A DNA stretch of 64,000 nt from Pseudoclavibacter terrae (GCF_008831075.1 NZ_WBJX01000007.1:108027-172026); one strand, 5' to 3'. Shown: positions 36,510-45,957, numbered from the stretch's first letter. Notes: a model not told the origin generated them from the letters alone. Translations and numbers: made by a program.

Positions 36510-37403
36510 TCAGATCGCGCGGAGCGCGGCGGCGACAGCGCGCTGGCCGGTCGCGTCGAGTTCGTGGACCGGCCTCGGCAGGTTCACTGTCGGCACGAGA
36601 CCGAGTTGCGCGGCGATGGCGGATGCGACGCGGTAGCTGCCATGGGCGCGGAACAGCTCCCACAGCGGGTCCAGTCGCGCCGAGAGCTGCAGGGCGAGTT
36701 CGGCTTCGCCAGTCAGCGCGGCGCGGGTGATGGCCAGGCACTCCGCGGGCAGGACGCCGGCGAGCACCGAGTACCAGACGTCGCACCCGCCGAGCAGGCC
36801 GGCGGCGGCGTAGGGGTCGCCGCTGATGCCGACGGAGATCGGGTGGCCGACGGCGTCGCGCAGCGCGGTGACGCGTTCGCTGACCTGGGCGACGTCGAGG
36901 GAGGCCGGCGGGATCTTGATGGAGCGCACGAGGTCGAGGCCCGCGATGCGCGCGTGCAGGGTGTCGCTGACGACGATCCCCGTGGTGGTCGGGTTGTCGT
37001 AGACGATGATCGGCAGGCTCGATGTGGCGGCGACGTCTTCGTAGAGGCCGTAGACCTCGTCCTCGGTGAGCGGCTGGTACGACACGGGGGCGAGCAGCAC
37101 CGCGGCAGCGCCTGCGTCCTCCGCGGAGCGCAGGTTGTGGAGCACGTCGCGGGTCCGGAGCGCGCCGATACCGACGATCACCGGCACGGGCCCGGCGTGC
37201 TGCACCGTGAGCTTCGCGACGGAGGCGCGCTCGGTGACGTCGAGGTAGGCGTAGCTTCCCGTCGATCCGAGCGCGCTGATGGAGTCGACGCTGGCCGCCT
37301 GCATCCGCTCGACGAGCCCTGCGTAGCTGGCCGCATCGACGCCGGTGGAGGTGATCGGGGTGAGCGGGAAGGCGCTGAGGCCTTCGAACAGTGGATCAGA
37401 CAT
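36510..37403 (-). CDS. Dihydrodipicolinate synthase-family aldolase/lyase
   Basis: The 297-residue TIM-barrel protein has LSAFPLTPI at the start, ALGSTGSYAYLDVTER, the tyrosine of VYDNPTTTG and the Schiff-base lysine in VRSIKIPPASL. This is the class I pyruvate-dependent aldolase family. It departs from true DapA (the GTTGE motif is GSTGS), so another keto-acid aldolase or hydratase is likely. Its ATG overlaps the Nudix stop by eight bases, so translation is coupled. Confidence 0.87.
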   Translation of the reverse strand: MSDPLFEGLSAFPLTPITSTGVDAASYAGLVERMQAASVDSISALGSTGSYAYLDVTERASVAKLTVQHAGPVPVIVGIGALRTRDVLHNLRSAEDAGAAAVLLAPVSYQPLTEDEVYGLYEDVAATSSLPIIVYDNPTTTGIVVSDTLHARIAGLDLVRSIKIPPASLDVAQVSERVTALRDAVGHPISVGISGDPYAAAGLLGGCDVWYSVLAGVLPAECLAITRAALTGEAELALQLSARLDPLWELFRAHGSYRVASAIAAQLGLVPTVNLPRPVHELDATGQRAVAAALRAI

Positions 37404-38094
37404 GGGGTCCTCCTCCGGCGGCGGGCCAGGGGAGGTTCAGCGCGGCCCACTGGAGCAGCAGCACGGTCTTCGCGTCCTGGATCTCACCGCTCGCGATCAT
37501 CTGCAGAGCCTCGTCGAAGTCGAGTGCGACCGCTTCGATCTCCTCGCCCTCCTCCTCGACACCCCCGCCTCCGGAGACGGGGGCGTTCGCCGACCAGGGT
37601 GCTGCGAAGAAGTGGATGCTCTCGGTCACCGATCCTGGGCTCATGAAGAGCTCGAAGACGGGCGTCACCTCGCCGACGACGACGCCGAGCTCTTCTTCGA
37701 CTTCGCGGCGGATCGCGTCTTCGGGTGAGTCTCCGTCGAGGAGCCCCGCGGCGGTCTCGAGGAGCATGCCGTCTTCGTGTCCGTTGACGTAGACGGGGTA
37801 CCGGAACTGGCGGCCGAGGAGCACCTTGCGGCTGTCGAGGTCGTAGAGGAGGATCGTGGCGCCGTTGCCGCGGTCGTAGGTCTCGCGCTGCTGCGTCGCC
37901 CACTCGCCGCCGCGTCCGCGGTAGCGGAACGTCGTGCGCCGCAGCACGTGCCAGCCGTCGGAGGTGACCTCGACGTTCTCGACCTCGACGTTGGGGTTGC
38001 GGGTCAGGTCGCGCCCGACCTGGTCGAGGCCGGTGCGACCGCGACTGTCGGGCACGTCGACGCCGAGGTGCCCGTGGGTGTGTGGATGCGACAT
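37396..38094 (-). CDS. Nudix hydrolase, NudK/ADP-ribose pyrophosphatase type
   Basis: The 232-residue protein has a complete Nudix box, G-x5-E-x7-REVEEELG, within GLLDGDSPEDAIRREVEEEL, preceded by LLETAAG as in GDP-mannose or ADP-ribose pyrophosphatases. The N-terminus is His-rich (MSHPHTHGH). Hydrolysis of nucleoside-diphosphate sugars is the family role. A TATCTT -10 stands six bases before the ATG, so the start is leaderless. It heads a likely three-gene operon with the DHDPS-like and 2H genes. Confidence 0.87.
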   Translation of the reverse strand: MSHPHTHGHLGVDVPDSRGRTGLDQVGRDLTRNPNVEVENVEVTSDGWHVLRRTTFRYRGRGGEWATQQRETYDRGNGATILLYDLDSRKVLLGRQFRYPVYVNGHEDGMLLETAAGLLDGDSPEDAIRREVEEELGVVVGEVTPVFELFMSPGSVTESIHFFAAPWSANAPVSGGGGVEEEGEEIEAVALDFDEALQMIASGEIQDAKTVLLLQWAALNLPWPAAGGGPHV

Positions 38095-38187
38095 GCCCCA
38101 AAGATACGCACGAGCTTGGGCGGGCGCATCTGGAAATACGCCGTAACCCTGATCGCCCCGCACAGCTCGGGGGAATAGCTTGCAGTT

Positions 38188-38199
38188 ACAACTGGTTGT
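38188..38199 (+). promoter_or_regulatory. Short palindrome upstream of the nitroreductase gene
   Basis: ACAAC-TG-GTTGT is a perfect 5-base inverted repeat between the Nudix and nitroreductase genes, 66 bases before the latter. It may be a small operator; evidence is the symmetry only. Confidence 0.35.
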
Positions 38200-38264
38200 T
38201 GCCGTACGGGTGGCCGCGGCCACCTTCCCCGCAGACCCGCGCACAGCGCCAAGAACGGAGTCAC

Positions 38265-38846
38265 ATGACCGAGCAGCTGACCGTCCGCAACGAGACCTCC
38301 GTCCCGATCCTCGACGCCCTGTCCGACCGGTGGAGCCCGCGCGGCTTCGATGCGGACCACGCGATCTCCGACGAGGACCTCACGGCGATCTTCGAGGCGG
38401 GCCGCTGGGCACCGTCCGCGAGCAACACGCAGCCGACGACCCTCGTGGCGGGCGTTCGCGGAACCGCGACGTTCGACCGGATCTACGGCACCCTCATGGA
38501 CTTCAACCTCGCCTGGGCCGATCGCGCCTCGCTGCTCATCGCCGTCACCGTCGAGCACGAGCGCGACGGGAAGGCGCTGCGCTGGGCCGAGTATGACGCG
38601 GGCGCTGTTGCCGCGCACCTCTCGATCGAGGCGCAGTCGCGTGGTCTCCACACGCACCAGATGGGCGGCTTCCACGTGGATGCGCTCGCCGAGGCGCTCG
38701 AGCTCCCCGCCGGTCGGACCCCGATCACGGTCATCGCCGTCGGCCAGCACGACGACTCCGACGCCGTGAGCGAGCAGATCCGCGCCCGCGACACGTCGCC
38801 CCGTTCGCGGCGCGAGCTGACCGACTTCGCATCGATCGAGCGCTGA
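38265..38846 (+). CDS. Nitroreductase-family flavoprotein
   Basis: The 193-residue protein has the FMN-binding start SDRWSPRGFDADHAISDEDL, AGRWAPSASNTQPTTLV and a C-terminal ITVIAVGQHDD. This is the short nitroreductase (NfsB-like) fold, a dimeric FMN enzyme reducing nitro groups or quinones with NAD(P)H. CGGAG precedes the ATG at 38265. It is divergent from the Nudix operon. Confidence 0.88.
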   Translation: MTEQLTVRNETSVPILDALSDRWSPRGFDADHAISDEDLTAIFEAGRWAPSASNTQPTTLVAGVRGTATFDRIYGTLMDFNLAWADRASLLIAVTVEHERDGKALRWAEYDAGAVAAHLSIEAQSRGLHTHQMGGFHVDALAEALELPAGRTPITVIAVGQHDDSDAVSEQIRARDTSPRSRRELTDFASIER

Positions 38847-38969
38847 CCGGGGCCTCACGAGGCTCACCGCCCGGCATCAGCCGGGTGCCGTAAGAACAGT
38901 GACCGTGGCCACACGGCCATGCCGCCCGGGTCGCCCCGGCCCGCATCACCAGAAGCAGAGGACAGCACG

Positions 38970-39749
38970 ATGACGGATGTCAGCACAGCAGACCGCGCCA
39001 ATCGCTTGGCAGAACTTCACCAGGCCCAGGAGATCCTCCGAGTCGTGAACGTGTGGGACGCGATCAGCGCCCAGACCGTCGCGGCCCTCCCCGAGACGAA
39101 GGCCATCGCGACCGCGGGCCACTCGATCGCTGCCTCCTACGGGTACGCGGACGGCGCCATGCCACTCGACGTGGCCCTGGCCGGCGCGAAGGTGATCGTC
39201 GACGCCATCGACCTCCCCGTGACGGCCGACCTCGACGACGGGTACGAGGACCCGGCCGAGACCATCCGCCGCGCCATCGGATTCGGCATCGTCGGCGCGA
39301 ACGTCGAGGACCGCCTGCGCCCCTTCGACGAGTCGGTCGCCCGCGTCGCCGCGATCATCCGCGCGGCTGAGGCGGAGGGCGTCAACTTCCAGCTGAACGC
39401 CCGCACCGACGCCATCGTGCGCGGCGGCGAGCGCCCCATCTCCGAGAGCATCGACGACGCGATCGCGCGCGGTCGCGCGTTCCTCGACGCTGGCGCATCC
39501 CTCGTCTTCGTGCCGGGTGCCGTCAACCGCGAGACGGTCGAGCCGCTCGTCGAGGGTCTCGGCGTCGGCAAGCTGTCCGTCATCGGCCTCCCCGGCGCGC
39601 TGACCGCCGCGGAGTTCGAGGAGCTCGGCGTCGCCCGCGTCTCCTACGGGCCGCTCACGCAGCGCGTCGCCCTGCGCGCGCTGCGCGACCTCGCCACCGA
39701 CCTGTACGGCACGGGTGTCATCCCGGAGGACACGCCCGCACTGAACTAG
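38970..39749 (+). CDS. Isocitrate lyase/PEP mutase-family protein
   Basis: The 259-residue barrel protein has VVNVWDAISAQTV, ATAGHSIAASYGYADG, the metal-binding acidic run TADLDDGYED, VEDRL and QLNARTDAIV. These match the PEP mutase/2-methylisocitrate lyase-like branch. The KKCGH loop of true isocitrate lyase is absent, so a C-C or C-P lyase of unknown substrate is more likely. The start is the ATG after an AGAGGACAGC stretch. Confidence 0.87.
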   Translation: MTDVSTADRANRLAELHQAQEILRVVNVWDAISAQTVAALPETKAIATAGHSIAASYGYADGAMPLDVALAGAKVIVDAIDLPVTADLDDGYEDPAETIRRAIGFGIVGANVEDRLRPFDESVARVAAIIRAAEAEGVNFQLNARTDAIVRGGERPISESIDDAIARGRAFLDAGASLVFVPGAVNRETVEPLVEGLGVGKLSVIGLPGALTAAEFEELGVARVSYGPLTQRVALRALRDLATDLYGTGVIPEDTPALN

Positions 39750-39778
39750 TCGCGACCCCCCATTCCGGGGCCGACCAG

Positions 39779-39829
39779 GAGCGGCCTTGTGGCCGTCAGA
39801 GCTGAGTTCTGACGACCACAAGGCCGCTC
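39779..39829. terminator. 22-bp hairpin between convergent genes
   Basis: GAGCGGCCTTGTGG (39779-39792) pairs with 39816-39829. After one mismatch seven more pairs (CGTCAGA/TCTGACG) close a 7-base loop at 39801-39807. It lies between the PEP-mutase-like gene and the convergent membrane protein gene. Confidence 0.7.
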
Positions 39830-39863
39830 TCGGCGTTCAGAACGCGGGCCGCGACGACTCGGC

Positions 39864-41072
39864 CTAGGGCTCTCGCACATCACGAACCGGGGCGCTGAGC
39901 GCAGCAGCAGCGGCGACCAGGTCGGGGTGTCCGAGCAGGCCGCGCCGCCCGTGCATCGAATACGTCGCCATGACGATGGCGAGTGGCACGTGGTCACCGA
40001 CAAGCATGAGCGGTTCCGCATCACCGAACTGCAGGGTGAGCGTGCGCTCGCGCATTGACGGATAGCTGGCCACGACGCCCGAGTACCAGAACGACAACCA
40101 CCGCCCACCCGCAAAGCACACGAGGCGCTGGTTCGAGACGAGGACACGAGCGGTCTGCCACTCGCGCCACTGCTCCGCGGCTTCCATCTGAGCTCGAGAT
40201 CGCGCCGAGGCGTTGCCCATGGCGGTCACCGCGAGACCAGCCAGGACGAAAGCCGGGTGGCCGAAGAAGAAGCCTGAACTCGTCGAGTACGCGACGTCGC
40301 GGCCGTAGTACCGCGCATAGGTCGCCGGCGTGTCCTGGAAGAACACCTCGCCGTCCGCGGCTCCGAAATCCCAGACATCGATGGTCTGCGGAACGCGTTC
40401 ATCGAGCATCTCATCTCGGAAGCGGAGCGCGGCCGCAAGCCGGTCATGCGAGTACCGCTGAGTCTCGAGCTGCGAACGCTCCTTGCGCGTGTAGTTGCCT
40501 TTGCGGTGCCTGCTCTCTCGTCGATTCGCAGCCGCCCCGCGAAGCGACGCCCGCCCGAGTCCGAAGAGCAGAAGTACTGCGAAGAGAACGCTAGCCCAGA
40601 ACAGCAGCGCCAGGCCGAGACCCCTGAGTGTCCGGGCGACGTCATCTTCCGCGTACGGACCCCCGTCATACCCGGTGAAGGCCAGGGCGACGACAGCCGC
40701 GGTGAGCGCAAGCGTTCCGGCCAGCGCAAGCAGCGGCAGCGCCCAACGTCCTCGCCTCCGCAACTTCTCGGCGTTGCTGGATTCGGTGGCGCCTGACTCA
40801 GTACGAATCCGGGATGCCCACCGACTCTCCATGGCGTGCAGGAGGTCGACGCGGACGACGTACGTCGACAGGATCACCAGCGCGAGCAGCGCGGCGGGGA
40901 GGAGCAGGAAGTACGCGAGCGTGGCGAAGCTGAACGCGACCTCGTCTGCCCCTGGACCGAGGTGGAGCCCCTCGAGCAGCTCAGGCGCGGTGGCCAGCCC
41001 GAAGATGACCAGGGCGACGAGCATCCCGAGCCAGATGAAGCGACCGACCTGAGAGCCTCGTTTCGACGTCAT
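39864..41072 (-). CDS. Membrane protein of unknown function, four helices plus soluble domain
   Basis: The 402-residue protein has four helices in its first half: FIWLGMLVALVIFGLAT, FATLAYFLLLPAALLALVIL, ALPLLALAGTLALTAAVVAL and GLGLALLFWASVLFAVLLLF. A charged linker (RRESRHRKGNYTRKERSQ) follows. The soluble half contains VLVSNQRLVCFAGGRWLSFW and LTLQFGDAEPLMLVG, which resembles a PH-like (YcxB/bPH) fold. A TACGTT -10 six bases before the ATG at 41072 defines a leaderless start; longer frames upstream are shadow. Function unknown. Confidence 0.75.
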   Translation of the reverse strand: MTSKRGSQVGRFIWLGMLVALVIFGLATAPELLEGLHLGPGADEVAFSFATLAYFLLLPAALLALVILSTYVVRVDLLHAMESRWASRIRTESGATESSNAEKLRRRGRWALPLLALAGTLALTAAVVALAFTGYDGGPYAEDDVARTLRGLGLALLFWASVLFAVLLLFGLGRASLRGAAANRRESRHRKGNYTRKERSQLETQRYSHDRLAAALRFRDEMLDERVPQTIDVWDFGAADGEVFFQDTPATYARYYGRDVAYSTSSGFFFGHPAFVLAGLAVTAMGNASARSRAQMEAAEQWREWQTARVLVSNQRLVCFAGGRWLSFWYSGVVASYPSMRERTLTLQFGDAEPLMLVGDHVPLAIVMATYSMHGRRGLLGHPDLVAAAAALSAPVRDVREP

Positions 41073-41173
41073 CCTGCCAACGTACGACCGCCCGCCGACG
41101 TTCGGCCAGGTCAGTCCTCCCCGCTCCGTCGCAGAAGCGGAAACGGCACCCGAATGCGGGTACGAGGACGACC

Positions 41174-41701
41174 TCAGGCGGTGACGCCGACCTCGCCGGT
41201 CACCGGCGCCGCCTCCGCGGCGCGCTTGCTGGCGCGGGCGCCGAGCGTCGCACGGAACCACAGCGCACCCGCGACGGCGAGGCACACCATGAACGCGCCG
41301 AACGCGCTGACGACCGGCACGAGCGCCTCGCTCGGTCCCACGACGAACGGCATGAACGCGACGACGAAGAAGGCGACCACGGCGATGGCCGGCGAGAAGA
41401 GCAGGGGCAGCGTCCACGTCTTGAAGAGCGGCGTCTCGCGGAGCGCGATCCACCCGAACGTCGTCCCGACGGCGTAGACGGCGTAGACGATGAGGCCGAC
41501 GATGAAGACCAGCAGCACGAACGGCACGAGCGTGCCGAGGAAGAACTGGTAGGCGTCGCGACCGAACAGCACCATGACGTCGTCACTCGCGACCGGCGCG
41601 GACGTGAGCCTCCGGAACGAGAGGGCGAGGACGCCGACGATGCCGAGCACGGCGACGACGGGCGCGGCGATGAGTGGCAGTATCCAGCGCAGGTGCTCCA
41701 T
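41174..41701 (-). CDS. Hypothetical membrane protein (five helices)
   Basis: The 175-residue protein has helices at LPLIAAPVVAVLGIVGVLAL, LGTLVPFVLLVFIVGLIVYAV, LLFSPAIAVVAFFVVAFMPF and VVSAFGAFMVCLAVAGALWF, with a short basic tail. No family is recognised. A TTATCT hexamer eight bases before the ATG suggests a leaderless start. Confidence 0.65.
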   Translation of the reverse strand: MEHLRWILPLIAAPVVAVLGIVGVLALSFRRLTSAPVASDDVMVLFGRDAYQFFLGTLVPFVLLVFIVGLIVYAVYAVGTTFGWIALRETPLFKTWTLPLLFSPAIAVVAFFVVAFMPFVVGPSEALVPVVSAFGAFMVCLAVAGALWFRATLGARASKRAAEAAPVTGEVGVTA

Positions 41702-41845
41702 GCCGCTCAAGATAAGCGCGGATGCGGACAGGCGATGTGCACGACGCGCCCGAGTTACCCACCAGAGATGTCCGGCACCACGCAGCCGCTCCCCGCGCAT
41801 CCGCTGCCCCTCGCCCCTGCCCCCGCCCGCATCCACCACGCGAAA

Positions 41846-41895
41846 AGTGAGCCAGGCGCAGGCTCCAGCGGACTGGAGGATGCATCTGGCTCACT
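41846..41895 (-). terminator. clpB terminator
   Basis: On the reverse strand AGTGAGCCAG and CTGGCTCACT (41886-41895 and 41846-41855) form the outer stem, CTCCAG-CTGGAG the inner one, and the RNA ends in CACTTTT. This is the clearest intrinsic terminator in the window, 50 bases past the clpB stop. Confidence 0.75.
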
Positions 41896-41945
41896 CTTCG
41901 GCCACGGCTAACCGGGGCTCGGGCTGCAAGCAGCGGGGCTGCCGC

Positions 41946-44117
41946 CTACTCCACGGCTGCCGTGTGCGGCGTCGTCGACTGCACGTTGAGCGAGTCGCCA
42001 TCGCTCGCCACGACCACCGAGACGGTGTCGCCGTCGCGCACGGTGCCCGCGAGGAGCGCCCTCGCGAGGCGGTCGTCGATCTCGCGCTGCATGAGGCGCC
42101 GCAGCGGCCGGGCCCCGTAGATGGGGTCGTAGCCGCGCTCGGCGAGCCACGCCCGCGCATCGTCGTCGACCTTGATCGTGAGCCTCCGCTCACCGAGCCT
42201 GCGCTGCAGCCGGTCGATGTAGAGCGCCACGATCTGCGCGAGCTCGTCCTGCGAGAGCGCGCTGAACACGACGATGTCGTCGAGTCGGTTCACGAACTCC
42301 GGCTTGAACGACTGCCGGACAGCCGCCATAACGCGGTCCTCGCGCTCCTCCTGGGAGAGCAGCGGGTCGATGAGGAACTGCGAGCCCAGGTTGGAGGTGA
42401 GGATGAGGATGACGTTGCGGAAGTCGACCGTGCGGCCCTGCCCGTCGGTGAGCCGACCGTCGTCGAGCACCTGCAGGAGGATGTCGAAGACCTCCGGATG
42501 CGCCTTCTCGACCTCGTCGAACAGCACAACCGAGTACGGCCTGCGCCGCACGGCCTCGGTCAGCTGTCCGCCCTGCTCGTAGCCGACGTACCCCGGAGGG
42601 GCGCCGACGAGCCTGGCGACGGAGTGCTTTTCCCCGTACTCGGACATGTCGATGCGGATCATGGCCTTCTCGTCGTCGAACAGCAGCTCGGCGAGTGCCC
42701 TCGCGAGCTCCGTCTTGCCGACTCCGGTGGGGCCGAGGAACAGGAACGAGCCGGTGGGGCGGTCGGGGTCCGCGATGCCCGCGCGGGTGCGGCGGATCGC
42801 GTCCGCCACCGTCGCGGCGGCCTTCTCCTGCCCGACGAGTCGCTTGCCGAGCTCCGCCTCCAGGTGCAGGAGCTTCTCCATCTCGCCCTGCAGCAGCCGC
42901 CCGACGGGGATGCCCGTCCACGCGGCAACGACCCCGGCGATGTCTTCCGCCGTGACGTGGTCGTTGACGAGCTTGGGTCCGCCGTCCTCGGTGGCTTCGG
43001 CCTCGTGGAGCTGCTTCTGGATGCCGGGCAGCTCGCCGTAGAGGAGGCGCGACGCGAGCTCGAGGTTGCCCTCGCGCTGCGCCCGGTCGGCGCGCATGCG
43101 GATGTTGTCGAGCTGCTCGCGCAGCTCACCGATGCGGTTGAGGGAGGCGCGCTCGACGTTCCAGCGCTCCTTCAGCTCGCCGAGGCGCGCGTTCTTCGCA
43201 TCGAGGTCGGCGCGAAGCGCGGCGAGGCGCTGCTTGGACGCGTCGTCGTGCTCCTTCTTGAGCGCCAGCTCTTCGAGCCGCAGCCGGTCGACCTGCCGCT
43301 GGAGCGTGTCGACCTCGACGGGCGAGGAGTCGATCTCCATGCGGAGGCGGGACGCGGCCTCGTCGATCAGGTCGATCGCCTTGTCCGGCAGCTTGCGGCC
43401 GGTGATGTAGCGGTTCGAGAGGGCGGCGGCGGCGACGAGCGCCTGGTCGGCGATCGAGACCTTGTGGTGCGCCTCGTACCGCTCCTTCAGGCCGCGGAGG
43501 ATGGCGATCGAGTCCTCGACGCTGGGCTCGCCCACGAACACCTGCTGGAAGCGTCGCTCGAGCGCCGCATCCGACTCGATGAACTGGCGGTACTCGTCGA
43601 GCGTCGTCGCGCCGATGAGGCGCAGCTCGCCCCGGGCGAGCATGGGCTTGAGCATGTTGGCGGCCGAGATGCTCGACTCGCCGCCGCCGGCGCCCATGAG
43701 GGTGTGCAGCTCGTCGATGAAGGTGATGATGCGGCCGTCGGACTCGGTGATCTCCTTGAGCACGGCCTTGAGGCGCTCTTCGAAGTCGCCTCGGTACTTG
43801 GCGCCGGCGATGAGCGCCGACATGTCGAGGCTCACGAGCTCCTTGTCTTTGAGCGACTCGGCGACGTCGCCGGCGACGATGCGCTGCGCGAGGCCTTCGA
43901 CGACCGACGTCTTCCCGACGCCGGGCTCACCGATCAGCACCGGGTTGTTCTTCGTGCGGCGGGTCAGCACCTGGCTGACGCGGCGGATCTCGGAGTCACG
44001 ACCGATGACCGGGTCGAGCTTGCCCGAGCGGGCGATGTCGGTGAGGTTGATTCCGTATTGTTCGAGTGCGCTCTTGGCCTCTTCGTCTGGTGCCTGAGCG
44101 CCTTGCATGTTTGCCAT
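41946..44117 (-). CDS. clpB: ClpB-type disaggregase lacking the N-terminal Clp_N domain
   Basis: The 723-residue AAA+ protein begins [20 protein letters not shown] and goes almost at once into D1 ([13 protein letters not shown], Walker [21 protein letters not shown]). A coiled middle domain follows (about residues 300-430: [20 protein letters not shown]). D2 has [29 protein letters not shown] and the sensor-2 region YGARPLRR. The roughly 150-residue N-domain usual in ClpB is missing, and AAGGAG four bases before the ATG shows the start is genuine. The middle domain distinguishes it from ClpA and short ClpC. It rethreads aggregated protein with DnaK. A HAIR box lies upstream. Confidence 0.93.
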   Translation of the reverse strand: MANMQGAQAPDEEAKSALEQYGINLTDIARSGKLDPVIGRDSEIRRVSQVLTRRTKNNPVLIGEPGVGKTSVVEGLAQRIVAGDVAESLKDKELVSLDMSALIAGAKYRGDFEERLKAVLKEITESDGRIITFIDELHTLMGAGGGESSISAANMLKPMLARGELRLIGATTLDEYRQFIESDAALERRFQQVFVGEPSVEDSIAILRGLKERYEAHHKVSIADQALVAAAALSNRYITGRKLPDKAIDLIDEAASRLRMEIDSSPVEVDTLQRQVDRLRLEELALKKEHDDASKQRLAALRADLDAKNARLGELKERWNVERASLNRIGELREQLDNIRMRADRAQREGNLELASRLLYGELPGIQKQLHEAEATEDGGPKLVNDHVTAEDIAGVVAAWTGIPVGRLLQGEMEKLLHLEAELGKRLVGQEKAAATVADAIRRTRAGIADPDRPTGSFLFLGPTGVGKTELARALAELLFDDEKAMIRIDMSEYGEKHSVARLVGAPPGYVGYEQGGQLTEAVRRRPYSVVLFDEVEKAHPEVFDILLQVLDDGRLTDGQGRTVDFRNVILILTSNLGSQFLIDPLLSQEEREDRVMAAVRQSFKPEFVNRLDDIVVFSALSQDELAQIVALYIDRLQRRLGERRLTIKVDDDARAWLAERGYDPIYGARPLRRLMQREIDDRLARALLAGTVRDGDTVSVVVASDGDSLNVQSTTPHTAAVE

Positions 44118-44160
44118 GGGGCTCCTTCGAGAACGTTGCTTGCGACTCAAACCGTGAAAA

Positions 44161-44181
44161 GTTGAGTCGAGATGGCTCAAG
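44161..44181 (-). promoter_or_regulatory. HAIR operator (HspR binding site)
   Basis: On the reverse strand CTTGAGC-n7-ACTCAAC matches 12 of 14 positions of the HspR-associated inverted repeat CTTGAGT-n7-ACTCAAG. It lies 44 bases upstream of the clpB ATG. Heat-shock control by HspR with DnaK as co-repressor is the known role of this site in actinobacteria. Confidence 0.85.
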
Positions 44182-44304
44182 TTTAGGACCTGACGCGCGA
44201 CATCGCCACTGGAATGCGCTTCGCTCAGTCAACTCCCAGCGGGAGTTGAGCGCGCATTCTGTGCCCGTGACCTGGACTTCTCCGGACGTGGCAGAGTTTG
44301 CTGC

Positions 44305-44856
44305 ATGGCCGATGCCCGTGAAGAATCCGCACTCCCCATTCACTCGCTCCGGGTCGGCAGCGTGGAGCTCCTCGGCGAGACGTTCTCGGTCGTGAAGGCG
44401 GGCGAAGCCGAGGTCGTTCGCGCGGCTGGTTTCGGTAGCCCGAGCTCGCTCGCCTACTCGACCTTCGGGCGACAGGCCGAGCTGCTCGCGGTGCGTGAAC
44501 TGGGCGGCAACGACACCGCGCTGGCCGCCGTCCGCGCCTATGACGACGGCGACGCCTCCCTGCTCGACGAGGTCGACGTGCACCAGGACGGCACCGAGCT
44601 GCGGCGCGCCATGTGGCGGGCGGCGAGGCTCGTCGAGCCGGGCACCCTCGCGAGCTACGGCGACGTGGCCGCGATCGCCGGGCATCCACGTGCCGCCCGC
44701 GCGGCCGCGAGCGCCTGCGGGGCCTGCCTCGTGGGACTCTTCGTGCCCGTCCACCGCATCGTGCGCGCGAGCGGGAAGCTCGCGGGTCATGCGGACGACA
44801 TCGCCGTGCGTCAGGCGCTCATCGACCACGAGCGGACGATGGGGATGGGCCGCTGA
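44305..44856 (+). CDS. Ogt/MGMT-fold protein with the acceptor cysteine replaced
   Basis: The 183-residue protein has the full two-domain architecture of O6-alkylguanine-DNA alkyltransferases. The C-terminal domain is recognisable by PGTLASYGDVAAIAGHPRAA and FVPVHRIVRASGKLAGH. In active enzymes the motif is PCHR; here it is PVHR, so the methyl-accepting cysteine is valine. Alkyltransferase-like proteins with a replaced cysteine bind alkylated DNA and flag it for nucleotide excision repair. A CAGAGT hexamer seven bases before the ATG suggests a leaderless start. Confidence 0.85.
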   Translation: MADAREESALPIHSLRVGSVELLGETFSVVKAGEAEVVRAAGFGSPSSLAYSTFGRQAELLAVRELGGNDTALAAVRAYDDGDASLLDEVDVHQDGTELRRAMWRAARLVEPGTLASYGDVAAIAGHPRAARAAASACGACLVGLFVPVHRIVRASGKLAGHADDIAVRQALIDHERTMGMGR

Positions 44857-44859
44857 CGA

Positions 44860-45957
44860 TCAGGATGGGACGGCGGTGGACCTCCGCGCGTGCAGCACGG
44901 GCAGGACGCGTGTGCGCTGGACTGGACGACTCGGCCCCTCATCGAGACGAGACACCATCGTCTCGACGGCCAGGCGCCCGATGTGCTGCTTGGGTGGACG
45001 CAGCGCCGTGATGGGCGGCTCTGCATTCTGCGCGACCTCATCGTCGTAGGCGATGACCGCGAGGTCGTCCGGTATCGACCAGCCATGGTCGCGGGCGTAC
45101 TGCTGCAGGAGCACCGCCTGGGGGTCCGAGTGGATGAGCAGGGCGGTCACCGAAGCTCGGCGGCAGTCGCTGAGGACTCGCGCGATGAGCTCTTCTCTCG
45201 CCTGCCCGTCCATGGCGTCGAGGTTCGCGTCGACGTCGACGTCCGTCTCGAGGCCGAGCTCCGTGACGGCAGCGCTCCACCCTTGCCGGAGCTGCGCTGA
45301 GGTGGGAGAGCCGGCCGACGTCAGGATGCCGACACGACGGTGTCCGAGCGCCGCAAGATGCTCCGCGGCGAGGGAACCGCCGAAGACGTGGTCCGTGGTG
45401 ACCCACTCGAGACTCGTGAGCGAGCCGGCAGCGGCGGCATGGCGTTCCGCCAGCACGACGGGCACCGGAAGGGACTCCAGCCAGTGCAGGAGCGCCCAGC
45501 CGTCTGCGCCGGCCGTCTCCGGTGCCGCGATGATCCCGTGCAGACCTCCGGATTCGACGAGGGACGAGATCTGGCGACGCTGATCGTCGACGGAGTAGCT
45601 GGCACCGCGCAGCACGAGCTGCACGCCGAGGTCGGTGGCCGCTGCTCGCGCACCGACGATGACCTGGGGCCAGTAGTAGCTGAGCGAGGGGGTCACCATG
45701 CCGACCCGGAAGCGGATGGGGGTCGCCTGTGCGGCAACGGTCGGCACCGACGTGTCGAGGCGACTCCGCAGGGTCGCACCGCCGTGGACCCTGGTCAGGA
45801 GGCCACGATCGGAGAGGTTCGTGATGTCGCGTCGGATCGTGAGCTCGGACACCTCGAGCTGCCGCGCGAGCGCGGCCACGCGAACCGAGCCCGCACGGCG
45901 GAGCTCGCCGAGGATGCGTTCGCGTCGCGTGAGACCGAAGGGCGGCATGTCGTCCAC
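44860..45957 (-). CDS. DeoR-HTH / LacI-type sensor hybrid regulator
   Basis: The 365-residue regulator joins a DeoR-like winged helix (LTRRERILGELRRAGSVRVA, EVSELTIRRDITNLSDRGLL, RVHGGATL) to a periplasmic-binding-protein-like sugar sensor (RVGMVTPSLSYYWPQVIVGA through VIAYDDEVAQNAEPPITALRPP) normally found in LacI proteins. The GTG at 45957 follows a TACGCT -10 by seven bases; an ATG at 45948 is in frame. It is divergent from the giant GH59-like gene and is its likely local regulator. Confidence 0.88.
   Translation of the reverse strand: MDDMPPFGLTRRERILGELRRAGSVRVAALARQLEVSELTIRRDITNLSDRGLLTRVHGGATLRSRLDTSVPTVAAQATPIRFRVGMVTPSLSYYWPQVIVGARAAATDLGVQLVLRGASYSVDDQRRQISSLVESGGLHGIIAAPETAGADGWALLHWLESLPVPVVLAERHAAAAGSLTSLEWVTTDHVFGGSLAAEHLAALGHRRVGILTSAGSPTSAQLRQGWSAAVTELGLETDVDVDANLDAMDGQAREELIARVLSDCRRASVTALLIHSDPQAVLLQQYARDHGWSIPDDLAVIAYDDEVAQNAEPPITALRPPKQHIGRLAVETMVSRLDEGPSRPVQRTRVLPVLHARRSTAVPS

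Noticed and set aside
41574..44165. An 863-codon frame on the forward strand opposite clpB
   Set aside because: It is the mirror of the clpB reading frame; no domain signature is present and clpB is unambiguous.
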